From the NCBI RefSeq assembly GCF_004770475.1, contig NZ_RQHK01000008.1, positions 1 through 64,000 of the forward strand: DNA of 64,000 nt. The letters run 5' to 3'. This document shows, in pieces, positions 8,648 to 18,020 of this stretch. Within the stretch, counting starts at the first letter, position 1. Every line of letters starts with the position of its first letter. Made by a program: the position numbers and the translations under genes. The notes beneath the pieces were generated by a model. It ran no database searches. It saw only the letters and a program-made list of their open reading frames with translations, and had not been told where the DNA came from. This DNA is from Leptospira mtsangambouensis (GTDB lineage Bacteria > Spirochaetota > Leptospiria > Leptospirales > Leptospiraceae).

Positions 8648-11146
8648 TTAATTCACTTGAGGTTCTACCGGAGTCATTTTCACTTCGCTAAAAGCAAATT
8701 TGCCATCCAATCCAAAATAATAGAAGCGAGGCCTTTGTGGATTATACTGTAAATCCCAAGCATCCAATGCATTATCAACACCTACAAACCACTGGAAGTG
8801 TCCAAAAAATCTTTGAGACAAACGTAAGTTTAGATTTGTATGAGGATTCACCATTCGATAACCATAAGTTGGGTTTGTTGTGCAATAAGACAAATTATTT
8901 TCCGAACAATAATCCGATACTGCTGCAGGAAGGGCACTGAGCGAATTGCTTATGTTAGTTTGTGCTTGGTTATTTAACAACGCCTCCAATCCATCAAAGT
9001 TGGATGGAAGATCAGGATTACACCAAAAAGGATTTTTTACACAATAGTATGGTTGTTTTCCGAATACTACAGCAAATACAGACAAAGACAATCCACTTGA
9101 TTTTTCATCCAATCGAACGCTGAAGTTCCAACGATGTGGGCCTCTGCCTTCTAGTGGAAGATTTGTTAATTCATCTTTTGTATTTGTATAGGTGTATCCG
9201 ACACTTGTGGTAACTATTTCGGAAATTCTAATGTTGAGAGAAGACTCAATTCCTTGTGTTGTTGCCTTCTGATAATTTGATGTTTGGTAAACCATCAGTC
9301 CAGAAGAATCTCTTATCGGATTGGTTCTAAATCCAATTAAATTGTCTACGTTGTTATGAAACAAATTGGAGCTATACCAAATCCTTTTTGTGATATCCCA
9401 CTCCCAACCAAAATTATAACTTCTCGAAAGTTCTGGTTTTAAATTTGAACTCCCAACAACTCGATACCCTACTCCAGGATTTAAAAAATTAAAATATAAA
9501 TCTTGGAAACTTGGTGCTCTATATCCAAGTCCATTGGCTGCTCTAAATCGAAACTGATCCGTGACATCGTAGCGAACTGCAAGTTTAGGAAGCCATTCCC
9601 CACCATAAATTGAATCATGATCATAACGAACTCCAGGAACAATTTGTATTCTTGGTTTATCTGATACTCGCCATTCATCTTGTACATAAAATGCATTTCG
9701 GAAACGATAGGCATTCCCATTGATTGTCTGTCCCTTGGTTAACTCTGGATTAAAATCTTCATAACAGACATTAGGATAAGTTCTTCGACAATCTGGCGCA
9801 ATTCGGGCAGATGAAATTTGATCTTGTAGGTTCTCTGCTCCAACTGAAGTCACATGATTTTCAGAAATTTTATAATCAACTCTTGACCGAAACTCAGTGA
9901 CTGCATTGTCAGTCCGTTGTTGTGAATCTAAATCGTCCGCTTTTCTTTGGTCCGTTGTATATAAATCCTGAAACCTTGAATAGTTAGCATTAAGATTTAC
10001 ATTTATCTTTTTGTTTGCAACCCAATCTACATTAAATGCACCCATAAAATCATGAGTTTTATTTCTGCGATCATATACAGTTCGAGGTGGTGATGCATCC
10101 ACCGCCGACTGGTCTAAATGTCGATAATAAAACTGACTTGTCAAAGTTAAGTTATCCGTTGCATGATAAACAGTTTTATTCGATAGGTTCATATCATTAA
10201 AGGCACTGCCAGATGTAGATTCAAGAGGAGGAGTATAACCAGGTAATCTTGTAGCAAATAAATAGGAATTAACAATAGACGTATTTGCAGGATACGGATT
10301 GTAACCTAGGGCTAGTGAGGCATACCGACCGTTCCTTGGTCCCGGAGTAGCATCAGGTGTTAAATCATATCCTTCCCCTTTATGCCAACCCACTGTAATC
10401 AAAGTTGATAGTTTCTCAGTTTTTGCACCAACAGATGCATAATTTCGAAATTCCGTATAGGGACCATAGTACTTTTCACTGCCAGATCCACCTAAAGTTC
10501 GGAACTCCGCATACAATGGATCTTGCGCTTCCTTAGTGATGATATTAATAACTCCAGCAATCGCATCGGACCCATATATCGCCGAAGAAGCTCCTTTTAC
10601 AATTTCAATACGTTCGATGTCCTCTGCTTTAAATCTTGTTAAATCAATTGATCCACTAAACCTTCCCGTTGTTCTTTGTCCATCCACCAGTATCAATACG
10701 TTTTGCGCAGATAATCCTTGCAACCGAACAGTTTGTCCCCTTTCTCCTGTTTGCGCTGGCCTTACTTCAATTCCAGGAACATTCCCTAAAGTTTGAGATA
10801 GATCTCTTGCTCCCATCGCATCAATATCTTTTCGAGTAATCACTTCTGTTGTGATCGTTGAATCTTTAAGCAAATTCCTACGCCTTGTTCCAGTGACTGT
10901 GATTATATTAGATCGATCCCCGTTAACCTCATTTGGTTGAACCCCAGACTCTCCATGTTTTTGTTGTTTGGTAGTTTCCTTGTTGTTTGTTGGCCCAGGA
11001 TTTTCTGCATCTTCCTTGGGCGAAACGGTTTGTGAGAATAAATGAAACGGCACGATCATAAATAAAAAAATTACCCAACAAAAATACATGAAACCTTTTT
11101 TGTTGGACTTTTGGTTACAGATAAATTGAGACATCATTAGCACCAA
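8648..11146 (-). CDS. TonB-dependent heme/hemoprotein receptor
   Basis: Outer-membrane TonB-dependent receptor, 832 residues. After a signal sequence (hydrophobic YFCWVIFLFMIVPFHLF, about residues 21-37) comes a charged linker. The TonB-box-like IITVTGTRRR is followed by a plug domain with the typical VPGIEV, VLILVDGQR, IERIEIVKGASSAIYGSDAIAGVINI run (about residues 85-205), then a beta-barrel to the C-terminus. The heme-receptor hallmark YRAP...NLKPE (FRAP/NPNL-like) is present near residues 540-570. It is the last gene of a minus-strand operon with the HmuY-like lipoprotein (21-bp gap) and lies opposite hmuTUVS, so heme or a hemoprotein is the likely substrate. The exact start is uncertain: a second in-frame ATG lies 12 bases downstream. 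Confidence 0.9.
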   Translation of the reverse strand: MVLMMSQFICNQKSNKKGFMYFCWVIFLFMIVPFHLFSQTVSPKEDAENPGPTNNKETTKQQKHGESGVQPNEVNGDRSNIITVTGTRRRNLLKDSTITTEVITRKDIDAMGARDLSQTLGNVPGIEVRPAQTGERGQTVRLQGLSAQNVLILVDGQRTTGRFSGSIDLTRFKAEDIERIEIVKGASSAIYGSDAIAGVINIITKEAQDPLYAEFRTLGGSGSEKYYGPYTEFRNYASVGAKTEKLSTLITVGWHKGEGYDLTPDATPGPRNGRYASLALGYNPYPANTSIVNSYLFATRLPGYTPPLESTSGSAFNDMNLSNKTVYHATDNLTLTSQFYYRHLDQSAVDASPPRTVYDRRNKTHDFMGAFNVDWVANKKINVNLNANYSRFQDLYTTDQRKADDLDSQQRTDNAVTEFRSRVDYKISENHVTSVGAENLQDQISSARIAPDCRRTYPNVCYEDFNPELTKGQTINGNAYRFRNAFYVQDEWRVSDKPRIQIVPGVRYDHDSIYGGEWLPKLAVRYDVTDQFRFRAANGLGYRAPSFQDLYFNFLNPGVGYRVVGSSNLKPELSRSYNFGWEWDITKRIWYSSNLFHNNVDNLIGFRTNPIRDSSGLMVYQTSNYQKATTQGIESSLNIRISEIVTTSVGYTYTNTKDELTNLPLEGRGPHRWNFSVRLDEKSSGLSLSVFAVVFGKQPYYCVKNPFWCNPDLPSNFDGLEALLNNQAQTNISNSLSALPAAVSDYCSENNLSYCTTNPTYGYRMVNPHTNLNLRLSQRFFGHFQWFVGVDNALDAWDLQYNPQRPRFYYFGLDGKFAFSEVKMTPVEPQVN

Positions 11147-11167
11147 ACAGCAATTCGCAAGGAAGGA

Positions 11168-11857
11168 TCATAACTTCTTCCAACGAAATTTTGGATACCC
11201 AGAGGTGCCAGCTACACTATAATAATCCAACATTTGTATTGCATATTTAGAACCCTCACTACCTGTAACGATATATACATTCAATTTTGCCGTCAAAATT
11301 GTATCTGCATACGTATACCAAGTACCATAACCAGCAGGCATTGGAGTTAAATCAAGCGGTGCAGCCATAACCGGGTTGATACTTTCCGAAGAAGCAGACA
11401 CAGGACCTCCTCCTGCTGAGGATAACTTTACATCTACCACTGCCGTACATTCAGAACCATCAAAGGTAGCGGAAAAATTTGTTGATCCTGAATTACAAGC
11501 TCCCCCACTTCCTGAGCCACTTGTGCCGCTATTGGTTTCTATATTATATCTTTTGAAAGCAAGGTCCCATTGTGCAGAAGAATCGACAAGCGCTCCATCT
11601 AACTTTAAGCTAACATATACCCAAGCACATGCGGAAGATGCATTCACAATAGTATTATAAGATCCTGTAGTATTCACAGCGTTTGCCGGGATGCTACAAG
11701 GTAAGTTGTTTGAATTCCCACCTGTAAGAAGAAACAAAAGTGCAGCAGAATCATCTTCTGCCTTCGGTTTCATCGAACAATTTATTAAAAAAATATTAAA
11801 AAAGACAAAGTACCCAAAAACCGTAACTCGTTTCACCGATTGTATTATTTGATTCAT
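11168..11857 (-). CDS. HmuY-like heme-binding lipoprotein
   Basis: The 229-residue protein starts with a signal peptide and lipobox (FLINC, Cys at about residue 27), so it is predicted to be membrane-anchored. The mature part contains WDLAFKRYNIETNSGTSG (about residues 99-116) and, at the end, YAIQMLDYYS...YPKFRWK. Both blocks are characteristic of the HmuY family of heme-capturing surface lipoproteins, where the former is the 'WD.AF.R...TN.G.SG' signature. It lies directly upstream of a TonB-dependent receptor, as hmuY precedes hmuR in Porphyromonas, and opposite hmuTUVS. Heme binding is inferred from family and context; axial ligands were not identified. Confidence 0.78.
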   Translation of the reverse strand: MNQIIQSVKRVTVFGYFVFFNIFLINCSMKPKAEDDSAALLFLLTGGNSNNLPCSIPANAVNTTGSYNTIVNASSACAWVYVSLKLDGALVDSSAQWDLAFKRYNIETNSGTSGSGSGGACNSGSTNFSATFDGSECTAVVDVKLSSAGGGPVSASSESINPVMAAPLDLTPMPAGYGTWYTYADTILTAKLNVYIVTGSEGSKYAIQMLDYYSVAGTSGYPKFRWKKL

Positions 11858-11911
11858 AAAAACTCACTTTTTGTTAGTTGCCGAATCATCTTCGGCAACC
11901 AGTTCTTTTCG

Positions 11912-12634
11912 TTATAAGATGCTTTCCGAAGAAACAACAATTTTAGCTCCAGTTAACAATGTAACATTTGAGAAACGGAAGTAAGCTTGGGTTCCAGAAG
12001 GAATGACGTTCCCAGAAGAAGGCCATGCAGAATAATTTATAACTGCATTTTCTTTCTGAAGTGTATTTGTTAGTTTACAGTTTGCACCACTGACACCAGT
12101 TACCCAAAGGTAAGTTGTGGGAGCAGTCGTTGTTCCGGAAAAACTTACACATAGTTCTTGGTCAGTCGATAAGCTAAAGTTAGTTGGATTTGCACCACTT
12201 GCCGCCTGTCCACCTTGGTAGTTTCCATATTCTAAATTTCGAAACCAAACATAGGGATTAGGACTTGATACCGACTTCCCTGCAACAAATGAGTATTGGC
12301 CTGTTGCCGCAGGAGTTGCACTTGTTGGTGCTGCTGAGTAACCGAGAAACAAATAAAAATACCCATTATCTCCTAAAGCTTTCATTCCTTCGATACGGAA
12401 GAAACGTCCCTGCCCAGCTGTTGGTGTACACAAAGCAGCATAAGTACCAGAAATGTAATTACCATCAATCGTAGTCTCACAGCGCTTAGTTGCATCTGTC
12501 ATTGCTTGTGAAACTGTTAAGAGTCCCAAAAAGGTAGTATTGTTATCAGCATTCTCTTCTTGTTCGCAGGAAATGAAGGTCATAGCAAGGCAAGAGGCCA
12601 AGGTGAAGGTAAGGAATTTTTTGAGCTTGTTCAT
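11912..12634 (-). CDS. Lipoprotein of unknown function at head of the heme-receptor operon
   Basis: The 240-residue product has a signal peptide with lipobox (TFISC, Cys about residue 23) followed by an acidic Asn-rich linker (EQEENADNN). The mature region is Thr/Ser/Gly/Ala-rich with regularly spaced aromatic residues, compatible with a secreted beta-rich protein. No enzymatic motif is recognised. It is the first gene of the minus-strand operon leading to the HmuY-like lipoprotein and the TonB receptor, preceded by GGGAG as a ribosome-binding site. The promoter is shared back-to-back with hmuT. A role in heme acquisition is inferred from position only. Confidence 0.75.
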   Translation of the reverse strand: MNKLKKFLTFTLASCLAMTFISCEQEENADNNTTFLGLLTVSQAMTDATKRCETTIDGNYISGTYAALCTPTAGQGRFFRIEGMKALGDNGYFYLFLGYSAAPTSATPAATGQYSFVAGKSVSSPNPYVWFRNLEYGNYQGGQAASGANPTNFSLSTDQELCVSFSGTTTAPTTYLWVTGVSGANCKLTNTLQKENAVINYSAWPSSGNVIPSGTQAYFRFSNVTLLTGAKIVVSSESIL

Positions 12635-12649
12635 AGGTGCTCTCCCATT

Positions 12650-12722
12650 TTTAATTGATTCTGATTCTCAAATTCTTTTTAGTCCGATTCTTGTCAATTC
12701 TTATATTGAGACTCATTATCGT
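12650..12722. promoter_or_regulatory. Bidirectional promoter of the heme locus with two Fur-like boxes
   Basis: Rightward promoter: -35 TTGTCA at 12691-12696, 17-bp spacer, -10 CATTAT at 12714-12719. On the other strand the same bases read TTGACA, giving an overlapping leftward -35. Two similar 15-bp sites are present in opposite orientation: TTGAGACTCATTATC at 12706-12720 over the rightward -10, and TTGAGAATCAGAATC on the minus strand around 12657-12671, downstream of the leftward -35. They match each other at 12 of 15 positions and resemble classical Fur/PerR-type boxes. Repression of both halves by an iron- or peroxide-sensing Fur-family protein is inferred. Confidence 0.6.
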
Positions 12723-12762
12723 TTATGGTTGACAGATGGCTCTTCCCTCCAATCCTGGGCCC

Positions 12763-13614
12763 ATGAATCAATTCCAAACAGCCATCACGAAGGGATCTCT
12801 TGTCTTGTTGTCCCTCTCCCTTTTCACTTTATCTCTGTTTGCAGAGACAAACAGTCGTATCATCTCTGTCAACGGGACAGTGACTGAAATTCTTTACGCA
12901 CTGAAATTAGAAAGTCAGTTGGTTGCCGTTGACACTACCTCCTACTTTCCTAAACAAGCCACTTCCCTTCCCAGTGTCGGATACCAACGGACTTTAACTA
13001 CAGAAGGAATTTTAAACTTAAAACCAACTCAAATCATCGGATTGGAATCAGCAGGCCCTCCAACAACAATCCAAAATTTAAAAGATGCAGGTATCCCTCT
13101 TCATCTTTTCCCTGATGAATTTACTTTGGAAACTCCAGCCAAACGTGTATTAGAAATTGGAAAACTTTTTGGAAAAGAAAAAGAAGCAGACGTTTTAGCC
13201 AAAAACATTAAAGACCAAATTCAGAAACTAAAAATTAATAAAACAAAAGCAAAGGTTCTCTTTATTTATTCAAGAAATCCGAGTTCTATTTTTATTTCAG
13301 GGACAGGAACTGCTGCGGACGCAATGATTCATCTTTCTGGTGCAACAAATGTTATCCATGAATTTTCCGAATACAAACCTCTCACTAGTGAAGCTCTTGC
13401 AAAAGCAAATCCAGACATCATTCTTATGCCAGAAAAATCAGCTCTAGGTTTTGGAGGAGAAAAAGCAATTTGGGAAATTAGCGGAATGGAATTTACAAGA
13501 GCGGGAAAAGAAAAGAACCTCATAGTTGTAGACGACCTCCTTTTATTAGGTTTTGGGCCAAGGTTACCTTTAACATTAAAAACATTAAATGAGAAATGGA
13601 AACAAATGGAATGA
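12763..13614 (+). CDS. hmuT: Heme ABC transporter periplasmic binding protein HmuT
   Basis: Substrate-binding protein of a heme importer, BtuF/HmuT fold. A signal peptide ends at LSLFAET. The mature protein begins with ISVNGTVTEILYAL and continues with VAVDTTSYFP, LPSVGYQRTLTTEGIL and LKPTQIIGLESAGPPT, the conserved N-lobe blocks of HmuT. An ATG at 12736 is also in frame. The 12763 start is preferred because the predicted transcription start lies near 12726 and because it gives a compact signal peptide, but neither ATG has a convincing ribosome-binding site. The 3' end overlaps hmuU. Confidence 0.9.
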   Translation: MNQFQTAITKGSLVLLSLSLFTLSLFAETNSRIISVNGTVTEILYALKLESQLVAVDTTSYFPKQATSLPSVGYQRTLTTEGILNLKPTQIIGLESAGPPTTIQNLKDAGIPLHLFPDEFTLETPAKRVLEIGKLFGKEKEADVLAKNIKDQIQKLKINKTKAKVLFIYSRNPSSIFISGTGTAADAMIHLSGATNVIHEFSEYKPLTSEALAKANPDIILMPEKSALGFGGEKAIWEISGMEFTRAGKEKNLIVVDDLLLLGFGPRLPLTLKTLNEKWKQME

Positions 13615-14597
13615 AGAAAAAATTTATCTTCATCCTTGGTTGTGCCATTTTTACAATTCTTTCAGCTATTTCATCTTCATTACTTGGAGCAATGAGTATC
13701 AGCTGGGAGAATCTATTTCAAAAAGAAAGTTTAGAATCAAGAGTTTTTTTTGAACTAAGAATTCCGCGGATCCTACTTGGTCTGATGGTCGGAGGGTCCT
13801 TGGCTTGGTCTGGTTCTTTAGCACAAGGGCTCTTTCGAAACCCAATCATAGATCCTGGCCTCATTGGAATCACAGCTGGATGTTCTTTGTTTGCTGCGAT
13901 CGCAATTGTCCTTGGAGCATCTATTCCATTTTTACATTCTATATGGAGCGTGGTTTTATTTTCTTTTATCGGCGGGATTCTTTCTTCTTTTTTAATTTTC
14001 TTTTTTGCAAAATCAAAAGGAAGAACCGATATTTTTTCCTTACTTTTGTCAGGTATCGCAGTAAATGCGATTTGTTATTCTGCCATCGGAATTTTAAGTT
14101 ACATCGCAAATGAATCCCAACTAAGAAACCTATCACTTTGGAATATGGGAAGTCTTGGTGGAGGTTCTTGGCCCAACTTAAAATCTTTTTCCATTTTCTT
14201 AATTTTCCCAATCTTTGTCAGTCCATTCATAGCAAACCAGTTAAACGTCTTCATATTAGGCGAAAGGGAAGCAAGTCACCTTGGAGTATCTACTGAACTG
14301 CTAAAAACAATCGCAATTCTTTTTGTAGGGGTGAGCACAGGAGCCTGCATTTCACTAGTAGGAAACATCGGGTTTGTTGGCCTCGCTGTTCCGCATATAG
14401 TCCGACTCGCAATAGGCCAGGATTATCGATACTTACTTGTCACCTCGTATCTATTAGGTGGTGGATTGTTATGTTTTGCAGATGGAATTTGTAGAGTCAT
14501 CATCGCTCCTTCCGAAATTCCTGTCGGGATCGCTACCGCCCTCCTCGGATCTCCATTTTTCCTTAGTCTGATTCGCAAAAGGATGCCCCATGTATGA
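13611..14597 (+). CDS. hmuU: Heme ABC transporter permease HmuU
   Basis: FecCD/BtuC-family inner-membrane permease with about ten hydrophobic segments. Recognisable family blocks are LRIPRILLGLMVGGSLAWSG near the N-terminus, LFRNPIIDPGLIGITAG, and the C-terminal VGNIGFVGLAVPHIVRL that contacts the ATPase, followed by GICRVIIAPSEIPVGIATALLGSPFF. The start at 13611 overlaps the hmuT stop as ATGA, the same coupling used at hmuU-hmuV and hmuV-hmuS; an ATG 15 bases upstream is also in frame. Length (about 328 residues) is typical. Confidence 0.92.
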   Translation: MKKKFIFILGCAIFTILSAISSSLLGAMSISWENLFQKESLESRVFFELRIPRILLGLMVGGSLAWSGSLAQGLFRNPIIDPGLIGITAGCSLFAAIAIVLGASIPFLHSIWSVVLFSFIGGILSSFLIFFFAKSKGRTDIFSLLLSGIAVNAICYSAIGILSYIANESQLRNLSLWNMGSLGGGSWPNLKSFSIFLIFPIFVSPFIANQLNVFILGEREASHLGVSTELLKTIAILFVGVSTGACISLVGNIGFVGLAVPHIVRLAIGQDYRYLLVTSYLLGGGLLCFADGICRVIIAPSEIPVGIATALLGSPFFLSLIRKRMPHV

Positions 14598-15373
14598 CAA
14601 TTGAAGCAATTGACTTAGACTATCAGATTGGTTCCAAACAAATTCTCTCTAAAATTGAATTAGAAATCAAACCGGGAGAACTACATGTTCTTATTGGAAG
14701 AAATGGTGCTGGGAAATCAACCCTCTTCCATGCGTTATGTGGTGACCTAGTCCTAAAAAACGGGAATGTTTATTTGGATGGAATCGATTTAAAAAATTAT
14801 CCCAAAAGTGAGCTGGCAAAAAAAAGAGCAGTCCTTACCCAAGAAACGGCAATTACTTTTCCCATTACCTCAGAAGAAGTCATCGAACTTGGACGACACC
14901 CTCATGAAAAAAACACAAAAAGAGACAAAGAAATTGTTCAAACTTGTTTAAAGATCACAAATTCCTTGGACAAAAAAGAACAAAACTACTCTACTCTGTC
15001 TGGTGGCGAACGACAAAAAATCAACTTTGGAAGAATCTTAGCACAGGTCTGGGAAACACCTCCTCGGTATATTTTTCTTGATGAACCTGTTTCCGCTTTA
15101 GACATTCCCAATCAATATAAAACCTTAAACGTCTGTCGCCACATGGCAAATCAAGGTTATGCGATCTTCATGATTCTACACGATTTGAATTTAGCAGCTC
15201 TTTATGCAGATACCATCACCTTACTTCACAAAGGAACAATCATAAAGTCTGGCAAACCCAATGAGGTTCTTACTTTAGAAAATTTAGAAACAGCATTTGG
15301 CATGAAAGCAAGGATCTTAACATCACCAGAAGGAAATTTTATCATTCCAGAAATCATAGGAGAAGCAATATGA
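14594..15373 (+). CDS. hmuV: Heme ABC transporter ATPase HmuV
   Basis: The 259-residue ABC ATPase energises HmuU. Walker A is GRNGAGKST (about residues 35-43), the signature is LSGGERQKINFGRILAQ, Walker B is YIFLDEPVSALD, and the switch histidine lies in ILHDLNLAA. The Q-loop region reads AVLTQETAITFP, as in heme/cobalamin/siderophore importers. Its ATG overlaps the hmuU stop by four bases and its stop overlaps hmuS by four, so the importer and heme-processing gene are translationally coupled. Confidence 0.93.
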   Translation: MTIEAIDLDYQIGSKQILSKIELEIKPGELHVLIGRNGAGKSTLFHALCGDLVLKNGNVYLDGIDLKNYPKSELAKKRAVLTQETAITFPITSEEVIELGRHPHEKNTKRDKEIVQTCLKITNSLDKKEQNYSTLSGGERQKINFGRILAQVWETPPRYIFLDEPVSALDIPNQYKTLNVCRHMANQGYAIFMILHDLNLAALYADTITLLHKGTIIKSGKPNEVLTLENLETAFGMKARILTSPEGNFIIPEIIGEAI

Positions 15374-16425
15374 ATGAAAACTTAAAACAAGAATGGGAAA
15401 ATCTTACCAAAGAAATGCCCAAACTGAGAATTCGAGATGCCGCCAAACATTTAAAAGTAAGCGAAGCGGAACTTCTTGCTACAAAGCTTGGCCCATCAGT
15501 CAAACTTATGAAGCCGGATTGGGCAAATTTTTTGCTGAATACACCAAACCTAGGCTATGTGATGGCTCTGACCAGGAACGAATCTTGTGTACATGAAAGA
15601 AAAGGAATCTACAAAAATGTTTCCGTCAATGGGCAAACAGCTCTCGCAGTAGGAGAAGATATCGATTTAAGAATTTTCTTAAAAGATTGGAAGTATGGGT
15701 TTTATGTAGAAGAACCAAGAGAAAACAATCTAATGCGTAGTTTCCAGTTTTTTGACTCGAAAGGTGAAGCAGTTCATAAAATTTATCAAACAGAAAAATC
15801 AGAACTCGATGGCTGGAAATTCATAATGACTCAATTCGTAGATGAAACACAAACCTTTACCAAACCATCTGCCGAAACAATCATCAAACTAGAGACCAAC
15901 GATCCAAAAGACATACCCGAGTTTCTGAAAGCTTGGAGCCAACTTGAAGACACACATGATTTTTTTTCTTTACTCCGCAGATTTAGCTACTCAAGAGAAT
16001 TTTCTCTAAAAGCCGCAAATGGGAAATTTGCTTTTCAAATCCTAACGAATGATTTCCTAAACCTAATGGAAAAAACAAGCAAACTGGAATTGGACATTAT
16101 GATTTTTGTTGGAAATCCCGGAATGATTCAAATCCACACAGGTAAAATACAAAAACTAGAGCCCATGGGACCTTGGTTCAATGTTCTTGATCCTGAATTT
16201 AACCTTCACTTAAGAACGGATCAAATAGAATCAGTTTGGATTGTTGACAAACCTACCAAAGATGGACTTGTCACTTCAGTGGAAGTCTTTGGCAATGAAG
16301 GCAATTTGATTCTACAAATGTTTGGAAAAAGAAAACCTGGCATTCCACAATCAGAAACCTGGTTCCAACTAACTCGAGAATATCTAAATCATACTACCGA
16401 GGAGTTAGACCCTTCTCTTGTATAA
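15370..16425 (+). CDS. hmuS: Hemin-degrading/heme-handling factor HmuS (HemS/ChuS family)
   Basis: Cytoplasmic heme-binding protein that receives or degrades imported heme. The 351-residue length and two structural repeats match HemS/ChuS. The first half shows IRDAAKHLKVSEAELLATKLG and LGYVMALTRNESCVHERKG, which contains the region of the heme-ligating histidine. The second half shows IFVGNPGMIQIHTGKIQKLE, MGPWFNVLDPEFNLHLR, VDKPTKDGLVTSVEVF and FGKRKPG. It is the last gene of the hmuTUVS operon. Its 3' end overlaps the end of the convergent histidine kinase gene by 21 bases. Confidence 0.92.
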   Translation: MNENLKQEWENLTKEMPKLRIRDAAKHLKVSEAELLATKLGPSVKLMKPDWANFLLNTPNLGYVMALTRNESCVHERKGIYKNVSVNGQTALAVGEDIDLRIFLKDWKYGFYVEEPRENNLMRSFQFFDSKGEAVHKIYQTEKSELDGWKFIMTQFVDETQTFTKPSAETIIKLETNDPKDIPEFLKAWSQLEDTHDFFSLLRRFSYSREFSLKAANGKFAFQILTNDFLNLMEKTSKLELDIMIFVGNPGMIQIHTGKIQKLEPMGPWFNVLDPEFNLHLRTDQIESVWIVDKPTKDGLVTSVEVFGNEGNLILQMFGKRKPGIPQSETWFQLTREYLNHTTEELDPSLV

Positions 16426-17937
16426 ATCACTTGGGAAGTTAAGTTTCAATTGAAAACCTTGGGTACCATCGATACTCAAGGTTCCTCCCATTTGTTTTTC
16501 CGCAATAATCTTTGCCAAACTCAAACCCAATTTCTTTTGTTTTTCTAAATTAAATCCATCTGGTAACCCAACACCATTGTCTCTATATTCGAAATGACAA
16601 ACATTCCCTTCAAAAGAAAAACGAACCAAAACTTCACCTAACTTTTGATTTCGGAATGCATATTTAAAACTATTGGATAATATCTCTGTAAAAATTAGCC
16701 CAAGCGGAACAGCTGTGTCCAAAAGCAAGGCCCCTTCTACAACCTGAAAATTAATTTTAACATCTGTTCCGACGGGGGGATAGGCTTGTTTGACCATCTC
16801 AGCCAATGACTCTAAATAAGCAGACACTTTGATCTCACTTAAATCCTGATTTGCATACAAGTGATCATGAACCAAGGACATGGTTTGGATTTTGATCGAA
16901 GTGTCTTCCACTATAGATTGGATATTCTTATCATCCGGAAAATCAGAAGCTTGGATCATTAAAATCGAACGTACCAGCTGAATGGAATTTTTCGTTCTGT
17001 GAAAAATTTCTGCGATTAAGTTTTCCTTTTCTCGCAAAGATTTTTTAATCATTTCCGAATACGTTTTATTTTCTTCGATTTCCTCAGAAAGGAGTTGGTT
17101 CGTTTCTATTAATTTCTCATAAGGATCATTGATTGCTGCAATAAAAACAGCTTTGTATATTAGATAAAAGGCAACTATTTTATAGAGATGCCCAACAACA
17201 TTATAAACATCATATACACTTGTATAAAAAGCAAAAACCATTTCACTAAAAATACAAACAATGAACGCAGATAAATAATACTGTAGCTGTCTCTTGGAAG
17301 TATAGAAACTAGCCCTACGGTAAAGCAGAAGAGAGAGAAATAAAATTCCAATGATAACAAACTCTGTATTTTTTTTGAATGGAGTTAAACCCTTCCCTTG
17401 TACATAAGTATCCGGAATCCATTCATTGAAAAAAATAACCAAAAGAAAAATAACTCCGACAATGAAGAAGGCAAATAAGACAAGAACCCTTTCCTTTACT
17501 AATTTGTACTTCGTATTTGGCTGTATGTATATGGCACAAAGCAATACAATTGCCGTAACCATCCGAGAAAAAATCCAAAACTGAGAAGATTTGTTTCCCG
17601 AGTTTGGAGTCACAAAATCAGGCATCCCTTTATAACCTAAGGTATGCATAAAATCAACAAGTCCCACTGCAAGAAATCCAACTCCGAGAAACAAAGTATG
17701 AGCATTACGACTTTGAGAATAAGAATAATAACCTAGACCAAAAATAGAAAATGAAACGATAACGCTAAATATTTCCGTAACATTATGGAATACTAAAAAA
17801 AACCCAATTTCGAACTCACGATAAAAGTATTCAGGAAAAGTACCAACAAGAGCCAAAGGCAAAAAACAAAAAAATAAAACCAATAAGTAGAAACGATTCT
17901 TCTTTATTGTATTGAAATAAAAATCGGATGTAGACAT
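16405..17937 (-). CDS. MASE3-domain sensor histidine kinase (HisKA_2 type)
   Basis: The 510-residue protein has about eight N-terminal membrane segments (to residue about 268) resembling the MASE3 sensory domain (VDFMHTLGYKGMPDFVTPN is characteristic), then a short coiled coil. A HisKA_2-type phosphoacceptor segment follows, IAEIFHRTKNSIQLV, with probable phosphorylated His313. The HATPase_c domain has FTEILSNSFKYAF (N box), YRDNGVGLPDG (G1) and KKLGLSLAKIIAEKQMGGTL (G2). No response regulator gene is adjacent, so it is an orphan kinase. The signal is unknown. It is convergent with hmuS and shares its last 21 bases. Confidence 0.85.
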   Translation of the reverse strand: MSTSDFYFNTIKKNRFYLLVLFFCFLPLALVGTFPEYFYREFEIGFFLVFHNVTEIFSVIVSFSIFGLGYYSYSQSRNAHTLFLGVGFLAVGLVDFMHTLGYKGMPDFVTPNSGNKSSQFWIFSRMVTAIVLLCAIYIQPNTKYKLVKERVLVLFAFFIVGVIFLLVIFFNEWIPDTYVQGKGLTPFKKNTEFVIIGILFLSLLLYRRASFYTSKRQLQYYLSAFIVCIFSEMVFAFYTSVYDVYNVVGHLYKIVAFYLIYKAVFIAAINDPYEKLIETNQLLSEEIEENKTYSEMIKKSLREKENLIAEIFHRTKNSIQLVRSILMIQASDFPDDKNIQSIVEDTSIKIQTMSLVHDHLYANQDLSEIKVSAYLESLAEMVKQAYPPVGTDVKINFQVVEGALLLDTAVPLGLIFTEILSNSFKYAFRNQKLGEVLVRFSFEGNVCHFEYRDNGVGLPDGFNLEKQKKLGLSLAKIIAEKQMGGTLSIDGTQGFQLKLNFPSDLYKRRV

Positions 17938-18020
17938 TCGTTAGCAGGCAATTGCACAAAAAATAACAATTTATGCAAGAATTATTTAAATGGGAAGAAA
18001 ATGTATCGTCAATAAAGGCA

